Positions 16,000 to 23,482 are shown, counted from the stretch's first letter. The stretch: DNA of 38,802 bases from JAOAFZ01 sp964407325 (GCA_964407325.1 CAYOVA010000012.1:1-38802); one strand, 5' to 3'. Notes: generated by a model from the letters alone, not told the origin. Numbers and translations are program-made.

Positions 16000-16731
16000 T
16001 TACTCCGTAAAGTACTCTACAGTTGCTTTCTTTCTAAGATCCTGAAGCAGAGCCTGGATTTGCTGATCTGTCTTCTGCTGTTTCAAGTCTGCTTCTGCTG
16101 TTGCACGAAGTGAAACAAGATCAGTGTTTTCTCCTGCGAGTTCCTGATTCTGCTCGATGTATTTGTCAATTTCTTCAGTAGCGACTTTGACGTCTCCAAC
16201 CAGTTTTTCAACCGTTTTCTGGATTACGATCTGTTCCCGAAGGCCTTCTTTGGTAAGACCCTGAAACGCAAGAATCTGGTCTAGGCTTTGTCCCTGTGAA
16301 GTAAGCTGTTGTTCTATTTTCTTGATTTCTGCATCAATTTCTTCATTCGTAACGGTAACGCCTTTTGCTTTTGCTTCCTGTTCGATGATTTTTTTGGTTG
16401 TTAGTCCTTCAAGCACCTGTTTTCCGGCTGTTTTTTCCAGCTCTTTTGTGTATTCCGTGCGGGTAACGGCTTCACCATTTACTTTTGCCACAATCATCCA
16501 TTTACTTAACATGTATCCTCCTAGCGCAAGTGCGGCTATAACTATTGCTCCTGCGATTACATATTTTCGTGGAACTTCCGAAAGAGGGTTTTTGATCTGC
16601 TGCTGTGCATCAGATGTTAAAGTGTCTGAAGAATCCTCTTTTTTTGGTGTTTTTGTCGACTCTGCTTTTACTTCTTTTTTTTCTTGTTTTGACTCTGAAT
16701 CATTGGTTGATTTCGGGTTATTTTTTGGCAT
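16000..16731 (-). CDS. Membrane-anchored SurA-N-like protein without a PPIase domain
   Basis: A 243-residue protein. A disordered Lys/Ser/Glu-rich cytosolic N-terminus (1-48) is followed by a membrane span (about 56-78) and an extracytoplasmic helical domain. That domain begins VAKVNGEAVTRTEY and contains TTKKIIEQEAKAKGVTVTNEEID, characteristic of the SurA/PrsA/trigger-factor-like chaperone fold. No parvulin domain is present, so it is probably a holdase for exported proteins. The frame is open to 16854, but TACAAT (16737-16742) ends 5 bases before the ATG at 16731, which fixes the shorter start. A second isomerase, the cyclophilin at 28523, could supply prolyl isomerase activity outside the membrane. 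Confidence 0.75.
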   Translation of the reverse strand: MPKNNPKSTNDSESKQEKKEVKAESTKTPKKEDSSDTLTSDAQQQIKNPLSEVPRKYVIAGAIVIAALALGGYMLSKWMIVAKVNGEAVTRTEYTKELEKTAGKQVLEGLTTKKIIEQEAKAKGVTVTNEEIDAEIKKIEQQLTSQGQSLDQILAFQGLTKEGLREQIVIQKTVEKLVGDVKVATEEIDKYIEQNQELAGENTDLVSLRATAEADLKQQKTDQQIQALLQDLRKKATVEYFTE

Positions 16732-16736
16732 AGCGT

Positions 16737-16742
16737 ATTGTA
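16737..16742 (-). promoter_or_regulatory. -10 element of the SurA-like gene
   Basis: TACAAT on the minus strand, 5 bases before the ATG. This is why the longer frame to 16854 is not used. Confidence 0.5.
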
Positions 16743-16945
16743 CCACATTCATAAAATAAGCAAGGATTATGAAAAAAAACAATGTTTGGACTGTTGCTTT
16801 GCAATATGTTTCTCTTTTACGCTTGCACTTGTTAATTCTTTCGATTATAATCATATTTACTCCAATTTCTTGCCCTCACTGTGCCTGAAACTGCATTATT
16901 AGGGAGGACTGGCAACCTTTAGGAGAACCATTTCAGTTTATTTGT

Positions 16946-18703
16946 ATGGCTAAAAAGACCTATTTAAGACAATCCGCACTGTTTATGTGGCGACATGCGT
17001 GGAAACGGTGGTATCTGTTTCTTACCATGACCGTACTTATTACTGTGGCTAAAATTGCCGATATTTATATCTCCTTTTTCTACAAACTGTTTATAGATCG
17101 ATTAATAGCCCCTTCTCCTACCGTAGATTCGCTTATGAATGCTGCCTATCTTATTTTGGCAACCGGAGTGGTTACGTGGGTTTGCTGGCGTATTGTAGAA
17201 TTCTGCGCAAATTTCTGGCAACCCGATGCAATGCGGGCAATTGGTGAAGAGTCGTATCAGTACCTTCAAAAGCATTCATATAACTTTTTCATAAACAACT
17301 TTGTCGGGTCACTTGTTAAGCGGTTGAATCGGTTACCGTCAGCTTTCGAGACGATCTGGGATATTACACTGTTTAGTCTTTATTCAACTTTTGTGTTGAT
17401 TATTGCTGGTGTCGTAGCTGTTTATAACGTGTCGTATGAGCTTGCCATGGTGCTGCTTGTCTTTATTTTGGTGTTTATGATTGGCAATGCTTTTTTTGCG
17501 GTGTGGAAAATGAAGTTTGATAATATTGCCAATGCTATTGACACAAAATGGGGAGGATTTGTAGCTGATACTATAGCAAACAACTTTAACATTCAGTTAT
17601 TTGGTTCATTAAAACGGGAACAAAAACGGTTTGAAAAAATTACTCATGAATGGCGCAGAGCCCAAACGACCAGCTGGAATATGGGATCTATTGGAAACTC
17701 TGTCCAGGCAGCCTTAATGGTAGCTGTTGAATTTGCTTTTTTGTATATCGGCATTCAGTTATGGTCTCAAGGTAAGATTACAGCTGGTGATTTTGTTCTT
17801 TTTGAAAATATTCTGATTAGCATTTTTATTAACATCTGGGACTTTGGGAGAAACATTCGAAAGTTAAGCAGTGCATTTGCCAATGCCGACGAAATGATAG
17901 AAATTATGAATACTCCCCATGAAATTGTGGATCTTCCCGGTGCGAAAGAGTTACAAGTCAAACGGGGTGAAATTGAAATTAAGAACTTGACGTTTGAATA
18001 CAACAAAGGGAAGCCGATTTTTGAGAACTTCGACTTGCATATTCCGGCAAATAAAAAAGTTGCCTTTGTATCACGGTCGGGTGAAGGGAAGTCGACACTT
18101 ACTAAATTATTGATGCGACTCTACAATGTACCGGAAAATACCGTGTTTATTGACAAGCAGGATATTATGAAAGCAACACTTCGTTCCTTACGCGAAGCTA
18201 TTTCTTTTGTGCCCCAGGAACCAGTGTTATTCCATCGAACCCTTGCGGAAAACATCGCATATGGAAAACCAGATGCAACAATGGAGGAAATTATTGCCGC
18301 ATCGAAAAAAGCTCATTGCCATGAGTTTATTTCGCGGCTGCCTGAACAATACGAAACGTTTGTTGGTGAGCGCGGGGTAAAGCTGTCCGGTGGTGAACGC
18401 CAGCGCGTAGCCATTGCCCGTGCCATTCTGGAGGATAATCCTATTCTTATTCTTGATGAAGCAACCAGTTCTTTGGATTCCGAGTCGGAACATTTAATTC
18501 AGGAAGCGTTAAAAGCCTTAATGAAAAACAAAACTGCCATTGTTATTGCCCATCGACTTTCCACCATTAACCAAATGGATGAAATTATTGTGATTGTAAA
18601 AGGCAAAATAACAGAACGTGGCACCCATAATGAGTTGCTGAAAAAAGACAAAGGCCATTACCGAATGCTCTGGGAGATTCAGTCCGGAGGGTATGAAGAG
18701 TAA
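16946..18703 (+). CDS. Second ABC exporter half-transporter
   Basis: A 585-residue MsbA-like exporter. Six spans lie in residues about 20-310. The ATPase domain has Walker A SRSGEGKST near 377-385, Q-loop FVPQEPVLFHRT, signature LSGGE followed by RQRVAIARA, Walker B ILILDEATSSLD and H-loop VIAHRLST. All catalytic positions are intact. The upstream 214-base region is shared with the divergent SurA-like gene. No clear leaderless -10 or near Shine-Dalgarno is seen; an AGGAG (16921-16925) lies 20 bases from the ATG, too far for a normal site. It is followed by a strong GC palindrome (18720-18737). The substrate is unknown. Confidence 0.92.
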   Translation: MAKKTYLRQSALFMWRHAWKRWYLFLTMTVLITVAKIADIYISFFYKLFIDRLIAPSPTVDSLMNAAYLILATGVVTWVCWRIVEFCANFWQPDAMRAIGEESYQYLQKHSYNFFINNFVGSLVKRLNRLPSAFETIWDITLFSLYSTFVLIIAGVVAVYNVSYELAMVLLVFILVFMIGNAFFAVWKMKFDNIANAIDTKWGGFVADTIANNFNIQLFGSLKREQKRFEKITHEWRRAQTTSWNMGSIGNSVQAALMVAVEFAFLYIGIQLWSQGKITAGDFVLFENILISIFINIWDFGRNIRKLSSAFANADEMIEIMNTPHEIVDLPGAKELQVKRGEIEIKNLTFEYNKGKPIFENFDLHIPANKKVAFVSRSGEGKSTLTKLLMRLYNVPENTVFIDKQDIMKATLRSLREAISFVPQEPVLFHRTLAENIAYGKPDATMEEIIAASKKAHCHEFISRLPEQYETFVGERGVKLSGGERQRVAIARAILEDNPILILDEATSSLDSESEHLIQEALKALMKNKTAIVIAHRLSTINQMDEIIVIVKGKITERGTHNELLKKDKGHYRMLWEIQSGGYEE

Positions 18704-18719
18704 AGGTTGGGGCGGGCCA

Positions 18720-18737
18720 GGGCGCACGCGTGCGCCC
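18720..18737. terminator. 18-bp perfect GC palindrome between convergent genes
   Basis: GGGCGCACGCGTGCGCCC is a perfect 9+9 palindrome between the ABC exporter (ends 18703, plus) and the small GC-rich gene (ends 18758, minus). With no T tract it is not a classical intrinsic terminator, but it can stall either transcript or protect 3' ends. Confidence 0.55.
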
Positions 18738-18757
18738 CGACCCTGAACTATCTGGAG

Positions 18758-18916
18758 TTAGTCCTCCCAGCATTCCTGGGTGCATGGGCCAGCGCCGCAG
18801 TGCTTACAACCCGCGCCTGCTGCTTGCGTTTTGCTGGGGCTAACGGGTGGTCGCTGCACCGGCTGCAGCACGATGATTACCTGCTGCTTTTTTGGGGTTG
18901 TTGTCGAGGGTTGCAC
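18758..18916 (-). CDS. Small Cys-rich protein, GC-rich insert
   Basis: A 52-residue protein starting at GTG (18914-18916), chosen because AAGGAG (18923-18928) sits 6 bases upstream; the frame is open further, to a GTG at 19015 without a good site. The sequence is a Pro/Gln/Thr-rich segment with a short hydrophobic patch (VIIVL), ending in CKHCGAGPCTQEC followed by WED. The four cysteines spaced C-x2-C-x4-C-x3-C in 13 residues resemble a zinc knuckle or a disulphide cap. It is GC-rich compared with its neighbours and bounded by a leader hairpin and a terminal palindrome. No family is recognised. Confidence 0.45.
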   Translation of the reverse strand: MQPSTTTPKKQQVIIVLQPVQRPPVSPSKTQAAGAGCKHCGAGPCTQECWED

Positions 18917-18922
18917 TAGTCT

Positions 18923-18959
18923 CTCCTTAGATAGCGGTGCCTTAGACGTATTTGGCACC
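18923..18959 (-). promoter_or_regulatory. Leader hairpin and Shine-Dalgarno of the small Cys-rich gene
   Basis: On the minus strand GGTGCC (complement of 18954-18959) pairs with GGCACC (complement of 18936-18941), with a 12-base loop, and is followed by AAGGAG (18923-18928) 6 bases before GTG. A possible promoter, TTGGTT-N18-TACAAC, lies just upstream. The hairpin may be a leader structure or a transcript-stabilising element. Confidence 0.4.
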
Positions 18960-19042
18960 TGGTAGTTGTATTTTATCGTTATAGGATGAACCAATCTTGA
19001 CGCGTAAAAAATCACATTGTCAGGAAGTTGTCAGAATTTACC

Positions 19043-20098
19043 TTACCACTCAATCCGTTCTACTTCTTCTTTTACTTTTACAACAGAGATGAAGTTTATT
19101 TTTCGTAGCAAGAGCATTATTCCGGTAACCAATGGCACGCTGATAACGATAACGGGTAATGCGATTATTCCTAGTAGGAAAAATACTGCCAATGTATTCA
19201 AAATTGGCAAGTAAGATCTATACCTGACTATAGCCCGGTCTAGCTGCTTCTCTACTTCCTGTTTTGTCTGGCTTACTACCATAGTGCGATAATCGTTTTG
19301 CACTTCATTCAAGAGCGCATTTCCAGCAGGTGGTACTTCAAGTATTTCGGTTAAGTTCTCTCTTCTATTAAGTGCTGAAGCTGGCGCACTGGCGGATGGG
19401 GTTGTCTCCACGCCATACATTTGTTTAACCTGCTCGCGAATGAGCTGTTGCTGTTGGGGATCAGTAATACCAAAACGTTGCATTTGTTCATTTACCAGCT
19501 GGTCAAAAGTGGCTGTATTCACCTGTGCAAGTTCGCGGTTTGAAGTACTCTCGCCTTTTACTGCAGGCAAGGACATAAAGTTTATTGTCTGTTCGATAAT
19601 CCCGTCGGGAATTGAGATGGAAACGTTATTAACATTGTTAATGCTTGATTGAAATACCGTTATTGCAATAACTAAACTCATGGTGGAAATGAGCCCCGGA
19701 ATAGTGCGGGTGTAGGTGTCCCAGAAATTAATGCGAATGTAGGTATGGAAAGTTTTGAAGGTTACGTTTTCAAACAGCATAAACCCGAAGAAAAAAACGA
19801 ACATGGATAGTATCAGGAATGGCCCAAATGGTATAAACAGCCATTGCAGCATACTGGCAGCAAAGTACACGCCCTTGGTGAGGTTTGTTTTTGGCTTGGT
19901 AATAGTAAGAAGTGCTGAACAAAGAATAAGACCGATTAAGGTAAGTCCCAGGAAAATAAGGTTTGCGTCGAAGTTTTTTGTAAAGGAAATCCAACCGAAA
20001 GGCTCAACATAAAACCGCTTTACTACATACCAAAAAAGGAGGGAAAAGCTAAGAAATAAAGCAGCAAAAATTCCTGGCAATACCCTTTTTTTGAGCAT
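19043..20098 (-). CDS. Polytopic membrane protein with a large external loop, unknown
   Basis: A 351-residue protein. Four hydrophobic segments lie in the first 165 residues (about 8-28, 40-63, 75-108, 135-155). A hydrophilic, probably external domain of about 120 residues follows, containing a Gln-rich patch (TDPQQQQLIREQVKQMYG). One or two further spans (about 300-335) and a charged cytosolic tail close the protein. No transport or enzymatic motif is recognised. TACAAT at 20107-20112 ends 8 bases before the ATG, consistent with a near-leaderless mRNA. It lies between two GC-rich inserts: one is downstream on the same strand, the other is divergent. Confidence 0.7.
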   Translation of the reverse strand: MLKKRVLPGIFAALFLSFSLLFWYVVKRFYVEPFGWISFTKNFDANLIFLGLTLIGLILCSALLTITKPKTNLTKGVYFAASMLQWLFIPFGPFLILSMFVFFFGFMLFENVTFKTFHTYIRINFWDTYTRTIPGLISTMSLVIAITVFQSSINNVNNVSISIPDGIIEQTINFMSLPAVKGESTSNRELAQVNTATFDQLVNEQMQRFGITDPQQQQLIREQVKQMYGVETTPSASAPASALNRRENLTEILEVPPAGNALLNEVQNDYRTMVVSQTKQEVEKQLDRAIVRYRSYLPILNTLAVFFLLGIIALPVIVISVPLVTGIMLLLRKINFISVVKVKEEVERIEW

Positions 20099-20106
20099 AT
20101 AAATGT

Positions 20107-20112
20107 ATTGTA
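20107..20112 (-). promoter_or_regulatory. -10 element of the 19043-20098 gene
   Basis: TACAAT on the minus strand, 8 bases before the ATG. Confidence 0.45.
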
Positions 20113-20136
20113 CAGGGAATGAAAAATAAAGTTAAG

Positions 20137-20196
20137 TTGGTAATTAAACCTATAGTAAAGTATACTACCCTATCACCCGTGTACAAAAGGAAGGAA
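20137..20196 (+). promoter_or_regulatory. Promoter and Shine-Dalgarno leader of a GC-rich gene
   Basis: TTGGTA (20137-20142), 18 bases, TATACT (20161-20166), then a leader of about 29 bases carrying AAGGAAGGA about 6 bases before the ATG at 20202. The distance from -10 to ATG (35 bases) is the same as for the GC-rich gene at 1021. Confidence 0.6.
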
Positions 20197-20201
20197 CATC
20201 G

Positions 20202-20555
20202 ATGAGACTGGTACGAAAACCGGGAGCGTATCGCGAGTGGAGGGACGATGGGATTGAGGCTCGAACTCTTCGGGGGATCTTGTACGAGTGGACGCGCGAG
20301 GGCGTTCTGCCTACAATCCACCTGGACCAGCCGCAGCAATACGACTACTTCGATGAGCTGGAGATCATGTACGAGAAGGAGCCGAGTACGGGAGATGACT
20401 ACAACGGCCTAGCGATCGTCCTGATCACCACTCCAGCGGCTGCTGGTTTATGTCTCTTGATTGGGACGCCTGCGGTGGTCGGGATAAGGCTGCTCGGCGC
20501 TGATCTGGAGGAGGAGCCAGAAGAGCAGAGCATACTCCGCCGGCCGTTCCTGTAG
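20202..20555 (+). CDS. Small protein with a C-terminal hydrophobic hairpin, GC-rich insert
   Basis: A 117-residue protein. The first 70 residues are charged, rich in Arg, Glu, Asp and Tyr (REWRDDGIEARTLRG, YDYFDELEIMYEKE). Residues about 74-96 are hydrophobic (LAIVLITTPAAAGLCLLIG) and could span the membrane once, leaving an acidic tail. GC content and codon use stand out from both neighbours. It has its own promoter, a strong Shine-Dalgarno and a terminal hairpin shared with the convergent phosphorylase gene. No family is recognised. The strong signals on both sides make coding likely. Confidence 0.6.
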   Translation: MRLVRKPGAYREWRDDGIEARTLRGILYEWTREGVLPTIHLDQPQQYDYFDELEIMYEKEPSTGDDYNGLAIVLITTPAAAGLCLLIGTPAVVGIRLLGADLEEEPEEQSILRRPFL

Positions 20556-20614
20556 TTCACCTTGAGCGGCGCCTACCTCGAGCCCTAGTGCACATTCGGG
20601 AAGAACGGGTAAGT

Positions 20615-20650
20615 ATAGGGTGCCGGTGGCAGTAGCTGCCGGTACCCTAT
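20615..20650. terminator. Long hairpin between convergent genes
   Basis: ATAGGGTGCCGG (20615-20626) pairs with CCGGTACCCTAT (20639-20650) over 12 bp with one G-U, and an inner CAG/CTG stem caps it. It lies 3 bases from the end of the glucan phosphorylase gene and about 60 bases after the GC-rich gene, so it can terminate both. Confidence 0.65.
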
Positions 20651-20653
20651 GAA

Positions 20654-22417
20654 TCACATTTTGTACGCTTTCTCCTTGTACTCTGTCATGCAGCGATGGG
20701 TATTAAAGTGGCCTGCTAATGTTATTGCATTCTTCATTCGGTTCATCCATTCGGTTCTGTTGTTGTAGTACATGGGGATAATCTCATGCTCCAGTTTATG
20801 GTACATATCGTCCGCATCAACCTGGTCGTTGTTATCAGGAATGTTATCAGTGTCATTTGGTCCTATACTCCAGCCTGCCAGTTGGTTCATGTGATACCCT
20901 TCAATCCACCAGCCGTCAAGAATGGAAAAATTGAGCACTCCATTTATCGCCGCTTTCATACCTGAAGTGCCGGAGGCTTCGAGGGGTCTCCGGGGAGTAT
21001 TTAACCAGATATCACAACCCGAAACGAGTAAGCGCGCAATTTTCGGTGAGTAATTTTCGAGATAGACAATTCGTAATATGCCTTTCAGCTTTTTCGAGAT
21101 ATCAAGGATTTCCTTCACTATCCCCTGGCTTACCTTATCATCGGGGTGTGATTTCCCCGACTGGATAATCTGCAAACGACCAGCTCCCAATCGTATTAAC
21201 CTGTTTAGCTGACTGTATACCAGCAGAGGTCGTTTATATTGCACTGGTCTTCGTGCGAGAGCAATCGTTAAGGTTTCAGTATCAAATAGTTCTTCTTTAT
21301 CCGGATGCTCTTTCCCCTCTTCATTGTCACTCGACGTCAGATGTTTGTTCACAAAATCAACTAATATTTTCTTCGCTTCCTGGTGGGCACGCCACATTTC
21401 ATCCGGAGGTAGTTTGGCAACGGCTTCCTTAAGGTATTCCGGACATTCGTTCCACTCGGGAATGTACTTGTTGTACAGGTCCTGCATATTGGAACACGCC
21501 CACGTTCGATGGTGAATACCATTAGTAATCGAATGAATGTCTTTTCCTGGGAACATGTGTCGTGATACTTCCCCGTGTTTGCTGGAAACGCCAAATGTAT
21601 AGTGGGACATATTCATTGCCAGATGTGTCATATGAAGCTTTTCTTCGGTGGCGATTTTTTTGATATGCATGGGCAAGTACTCCCCTGCGTATTTGTAGGC
21701 AAAATCGTACGGGAAGGTATCGTGTCCTTCAGGGATAGGCGTATGGGTGGTAAAGACGCATTTTTTGCGAACTTCATCGTCTTTCCAGTCGTTTTCCGGC
21801 AGCAGTGCCAGCGGAACAAATGCAGCATGGCCTTCATTCATATGGTATTGCTTTATGTCGTGATATCCTAGTTCGCGAAGCATTTTAACACCACCAATAC
21901 CAAGCACAATCTCCTGGCAGATACGGGCAAAATACTCGCCACCGTAGAGGTTGTCTGTAATGTGTTTTTTCCAGGGTTCATTGTCAATGTGGTCGGTATC
22001 GAGAAGGAAGACAGGGACAACAAATTCACTGTACCCGACAATATCATAGCGCCACACGCCTACCTTTACATCCTGACCGTCGATTTTGAGGGTAATGCTA
22101 TGGGGAAGCCGAATAAACTGGTCGTTTTTGCGCCACTCTACTTCTTCATAGGATTGGGTACCATCTGGTTGGAATACCTGGTTAAAGTTGCGACCGTTGT
22201 AGACCAGGGTAACGCCAACAGCAGGGATCTGCATATCGGCGCAGGATCTAAGGAGATCTCCCGCAAGAATGCCCAGTCCCCCGGCGTAGGTGGGAATGTG
22301 GGTACGCAACATGATCTCAAGGGAAAAATAGGCAAGTTCGAGGGGTTCCTGGCGATCTTGATTATGGTGGATTGAAGAGTTATTGTGTGGAAGCTGGGGT
22401 TCAGATTGCTGTGTCAT
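20654..22417 (-). CDS. glgP: Alpha-glucan phosphorylase (GT35), short form
   Basis: A 587-residue protein. It begins with the short-form phosphorylase pattern LAYFSLEIMLRTHIPTYAGGLGILAGDLLRS (about residues 26-57), has the VFTTHTPIPEGHDTF segment near 220, the GVSSKHGEVSRHMFPG motif near 285, and the pyridoxal-phosphate region EASGTSGMK with the Lys near residue 488, then NGVLNFSILDGWWIEG. GT35 enzymes release glucose-1-phosphate from alpha-glucans. At 587 residues it is much shorter than E. coli GlgP (about 815), as in the TIGR02094-type archaeal/bacterial enzymes. No glycogen synthase or branching enzyme is in this window, so its glucan may come from elsewhere. TACAGT (22423-22428) lies 5 bases before the ATG. 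Confidence 0.93.
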   Translation of the reverse strand: MTQQSEPQLPHNNSSIHHNQDRQEPLELAYFSLEIMLRTHIPTYAGGLGILAGDLLRSCADMQIPAVGVTLVYNGRNFNQVFQPDGTQSYEEVEWRKNDQFIRLPHSITLKIDGQDVKVGVWRYDIVGYSEFVVPVFLLDTDHIDNEPWKKHITDNLYGGEYFARICQEIVLGIGGVKMLRELGYHDIKQYHMNEGHAAFVPLALLPENDWKDDEVRKKCVFTTHTPIPEGHDTFPYDFAYKYAGEYLPMHIKKIATEEKLHMTHLAMNMSHYTFGVSSKHGEVSRHMFPGKDIHSITNGIHHRTWACSNMQDLYNKYIPEWNECPEYLKEAVAKLPPDEMWRAHQEAKKILVDFVNKHLTSSDNEEGKEHPDKEELFDTETLTIALARRPVQYKRPLLVYSQLNRLIRLGAGRLQIIQSGKSHPDDKVSQGIVKEILDISKKLKGILRIVYLENYSPKIARLLVSGCDIWLNTPRRPLEASGTSGMKAAINGVLNFSILDGWWIEGYHMNQLAGWSIGPNDTDNIPDNNDQVDADDMYHKLEHEIIPMYYNNRTEWMNRMKNAITLAGHFNTHRCMTEYKEKAYKM

Positions 22418-22422
22418 AGTTA

Positions 22423-22428
22423 ACTGTA
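22423..22428 (-). promoter_or_regulatory. -10 element of glgP
   Basis: TACAGT on the minus strand, 5 bases before the ATG. Confidence 0.35.
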
Positions 22429-22514
22429 TCAGGAAGGGTAGCTGGAAGTCAATGAAAAGAGGGAGAGGCTGTTCGGGAACCCTTCCCCTTAAATCACTTA
22501 TAAATCCTATAGTG

Positions 22515-22543
22515 TTGAATAATAACTCTCTTTTCTATATACT
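22515..22543 (+). promoter_or_regulatory. Promoter of the 22565-23390 GC-rich pair
   Basis: TTGAAT (22515-22520), a 17-base spacer and TATACT (22538-22543). The predicted start is about 15 bases before the ATG of the 48-residue ORF, which supports that ORF as the first gene of the transcript. Confidence 0.6.
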
Positions 22544-22564
22544 TCCTATCACAACCGCAAGGCC

Positions 22565-22711
22565 ATGAAAGTGGCTGCACATTTAGTCCGCCTAAGGCGG
22601 AGACGAGGAGCTGTGAATAGGTTCTTTGGATGGGTATTCGCCTATGGACTTCGCATACTGGTCTGGATCGCAGCAAGGATCAGTACCTTCCGCCGTTGGC
22701 GGAACAGGTAG
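22565..22711 (+). CDS. Arg-rich small membrane protein (48 aa), GC-rich insert
   Basis: An open frame from ATG 22565 to TAG 22709-22711 encodes 48 residues: a basic start (MKVAAHLVRLRRRRGAVNR), a hydrophobic stretch (FFGWVFAYGLRILVWIAAR) and a basic end (FRRWRNR). Such a cationic-hydrophobic-cationic layout suits a small membrane or membrane-active peptide. It lies directly behind a good promoter and 49 bases before the 22761 gene, in the same GC-rich segment. A weak AAGG precedes the ATG. No family is recognised. Coding status rests on promoter position and composition. Confidence 0.45.
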   Translation: MKVAAHLVRLRRRRGAVNRFFGWVFAYGLRILVWIAARISTFRRWRNR

Positions 22712-22760
22712 CTCGGTTTGTTGCTAAGGCTTAATTCATGCAAGCACAAGGGGTATCAAG

Positions 22761-23390
22761 ATGACTTCCACCGAAGGCGGGTTCGAAGATACAGGCATCC
22801 TCTATACGAAGGAACTGCTCGCTCGCACGGTAACGCCGGCAGTACGAGTTCTCTTTGAACTGTATCTCCAGACGGGCTTCACTGTTAGAGTGGAGGATTT
22901 TCTTGGCATCTATACGCGTTTGATAGGAACACCCGTTCCTACACAGGAGACCTATGCTCGGGAGCTTCAGAGCATGGCTACAGTGATTTTGCAGATGCTC
23001 GCCGATGCTCCTCTGGAGGCTAACCTAGACGAAACGGAGCAATCGCCGCTCCCTCGCGATCCGGGGGGAGAGATCCTGCGTGCGTTGTTTGGCACGCGTT
23101 GGCCGCTGGGTACTGGTGTGCCTATACACGAAGCTCTCCGCGCGCTGGGAATCTATCCTGGGACTGTGAGCCCGCTGCCTCCCGGCTACCAAGGCCAGCC
23201 GAGCCGGATGAGCATGTATCAGGGAAATCCCACCTCTCCGAGACCCGCCCACACGCCAAACGAGCCCCAGGTAGTCTGCGTGGACAACCTTGAGCTTCTC
23301 ATCGTTAATGGCAAACCCGCCTTCAGAAGACCTCTCGGATCTACGGGCCGGTGGGAGCTCATCCCCGAGGAGGGCGGCGAGACATCCTGA
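22761..23390 (+). CDS. Unknown soluble protein, GC-rich insert
   Basis: A 209-residue protein without signal or membrane span. The N-terminal half is helical (LLARTVTPAVRVLFELYLQTG; TYARELQSMATVILQML), the middle is Pro/Gly-rich and probably disordered (about 115-165), and a short beta-rich C-terminus contains LELLIVNGKPAFRRPLG and ends in a Gly/Glu tail. AAGGGG lies about 8 bases before the ATG. The segment is much richer in G/C than the flanking glgP and flavoprotein genes. It probably shares a transcript with the 48-residue ORF. No family is recognised. Confidence 0.6.
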   Translation: MTSTEGGFEDTGILYTKELLARTVTPAVRVLFELYLQTGFTVRVEDFLGIYTRLIGTPVPTQETYARELQSMATVILQMLADAPLEANLDETEQSPLPRDPGGEILRALFGTRWPLGTGVPIHEALRALGIYPGTVSPLPPGYQGQPSRMSMYQGNPTSPRPAHTPNEPQVVCVDNLELLIVNGKPAFRRPLGSTGRWELIPEEGGETS

Positions 23391-23416
23391 ACTGTATTGA
23401 TGCAGCGCACCTTCGT

Positions 23417-23460
23417 GCACCAGCGGGCTGGTGCGGGTGGGGGCATATTCCCCCACCCGC
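23417..23460 (+). terminator. Two tandem GC hairpins after the GC-rich pair
   Basis: GCACCAG-CGGG-CTGGTGC (23417-23434) is followed by an 11-bp perfect stem, GCGGGTGGGGG (23433-23443) with CCCCCACCCGC (23450-23460). The two overlap by two bases, so they may compete. There is no T tract. The likely role is ending the 22565-23390 transcript and insulating the next promoter. Confidence 0.6.
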
Positions 23461-23465
23461 CACAA

Positions 23466-23482
23466 TTCTTACAGTGTAAGAA
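23466..23482. promoter_or_regulatory. 17-bp perfect palindrome at the flavoprotein promoter
   Basis: TTCTTACAGTGTAAGAA: 8-base arms around a central G. It covers the expected -35 position (TTACAG, 17 bases before TATACT at 23492). Size, symmetry and position suit an operator for a dimeric repressor. It could also act as a third hairpin of the preceding array. Confidence 0.45.

Noticed and set aside
16732..16854. N-terminal extension of the SurA-like protein with an extra hydrophobic segment
   Set aside because: A TACAAT -10 lies inside the extension, 5 bases before the later ATG. The extension would also place a second span before the disordered Lys-rich region, which is not the family layout.
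18707..18919. Plus-strand 70-residue frame in the GC-rich stretch after the second ABC exporter
   Set aside because: It lacks a ribosome binding site, begins inside the palindrome region and overlaps the minus-strand ORF, which has a strong Shine-Dalgarno and a leader hairpin.
23025..23465. Minus-strand 146-residue frame opposite the 22761 gene
   Set aside because: GC-rich DNA keeps antisense frames open. The plus frame has promoter, Shine-Dalgarno and terminal hairpins; the minus frame would begin inside the hairpin array.
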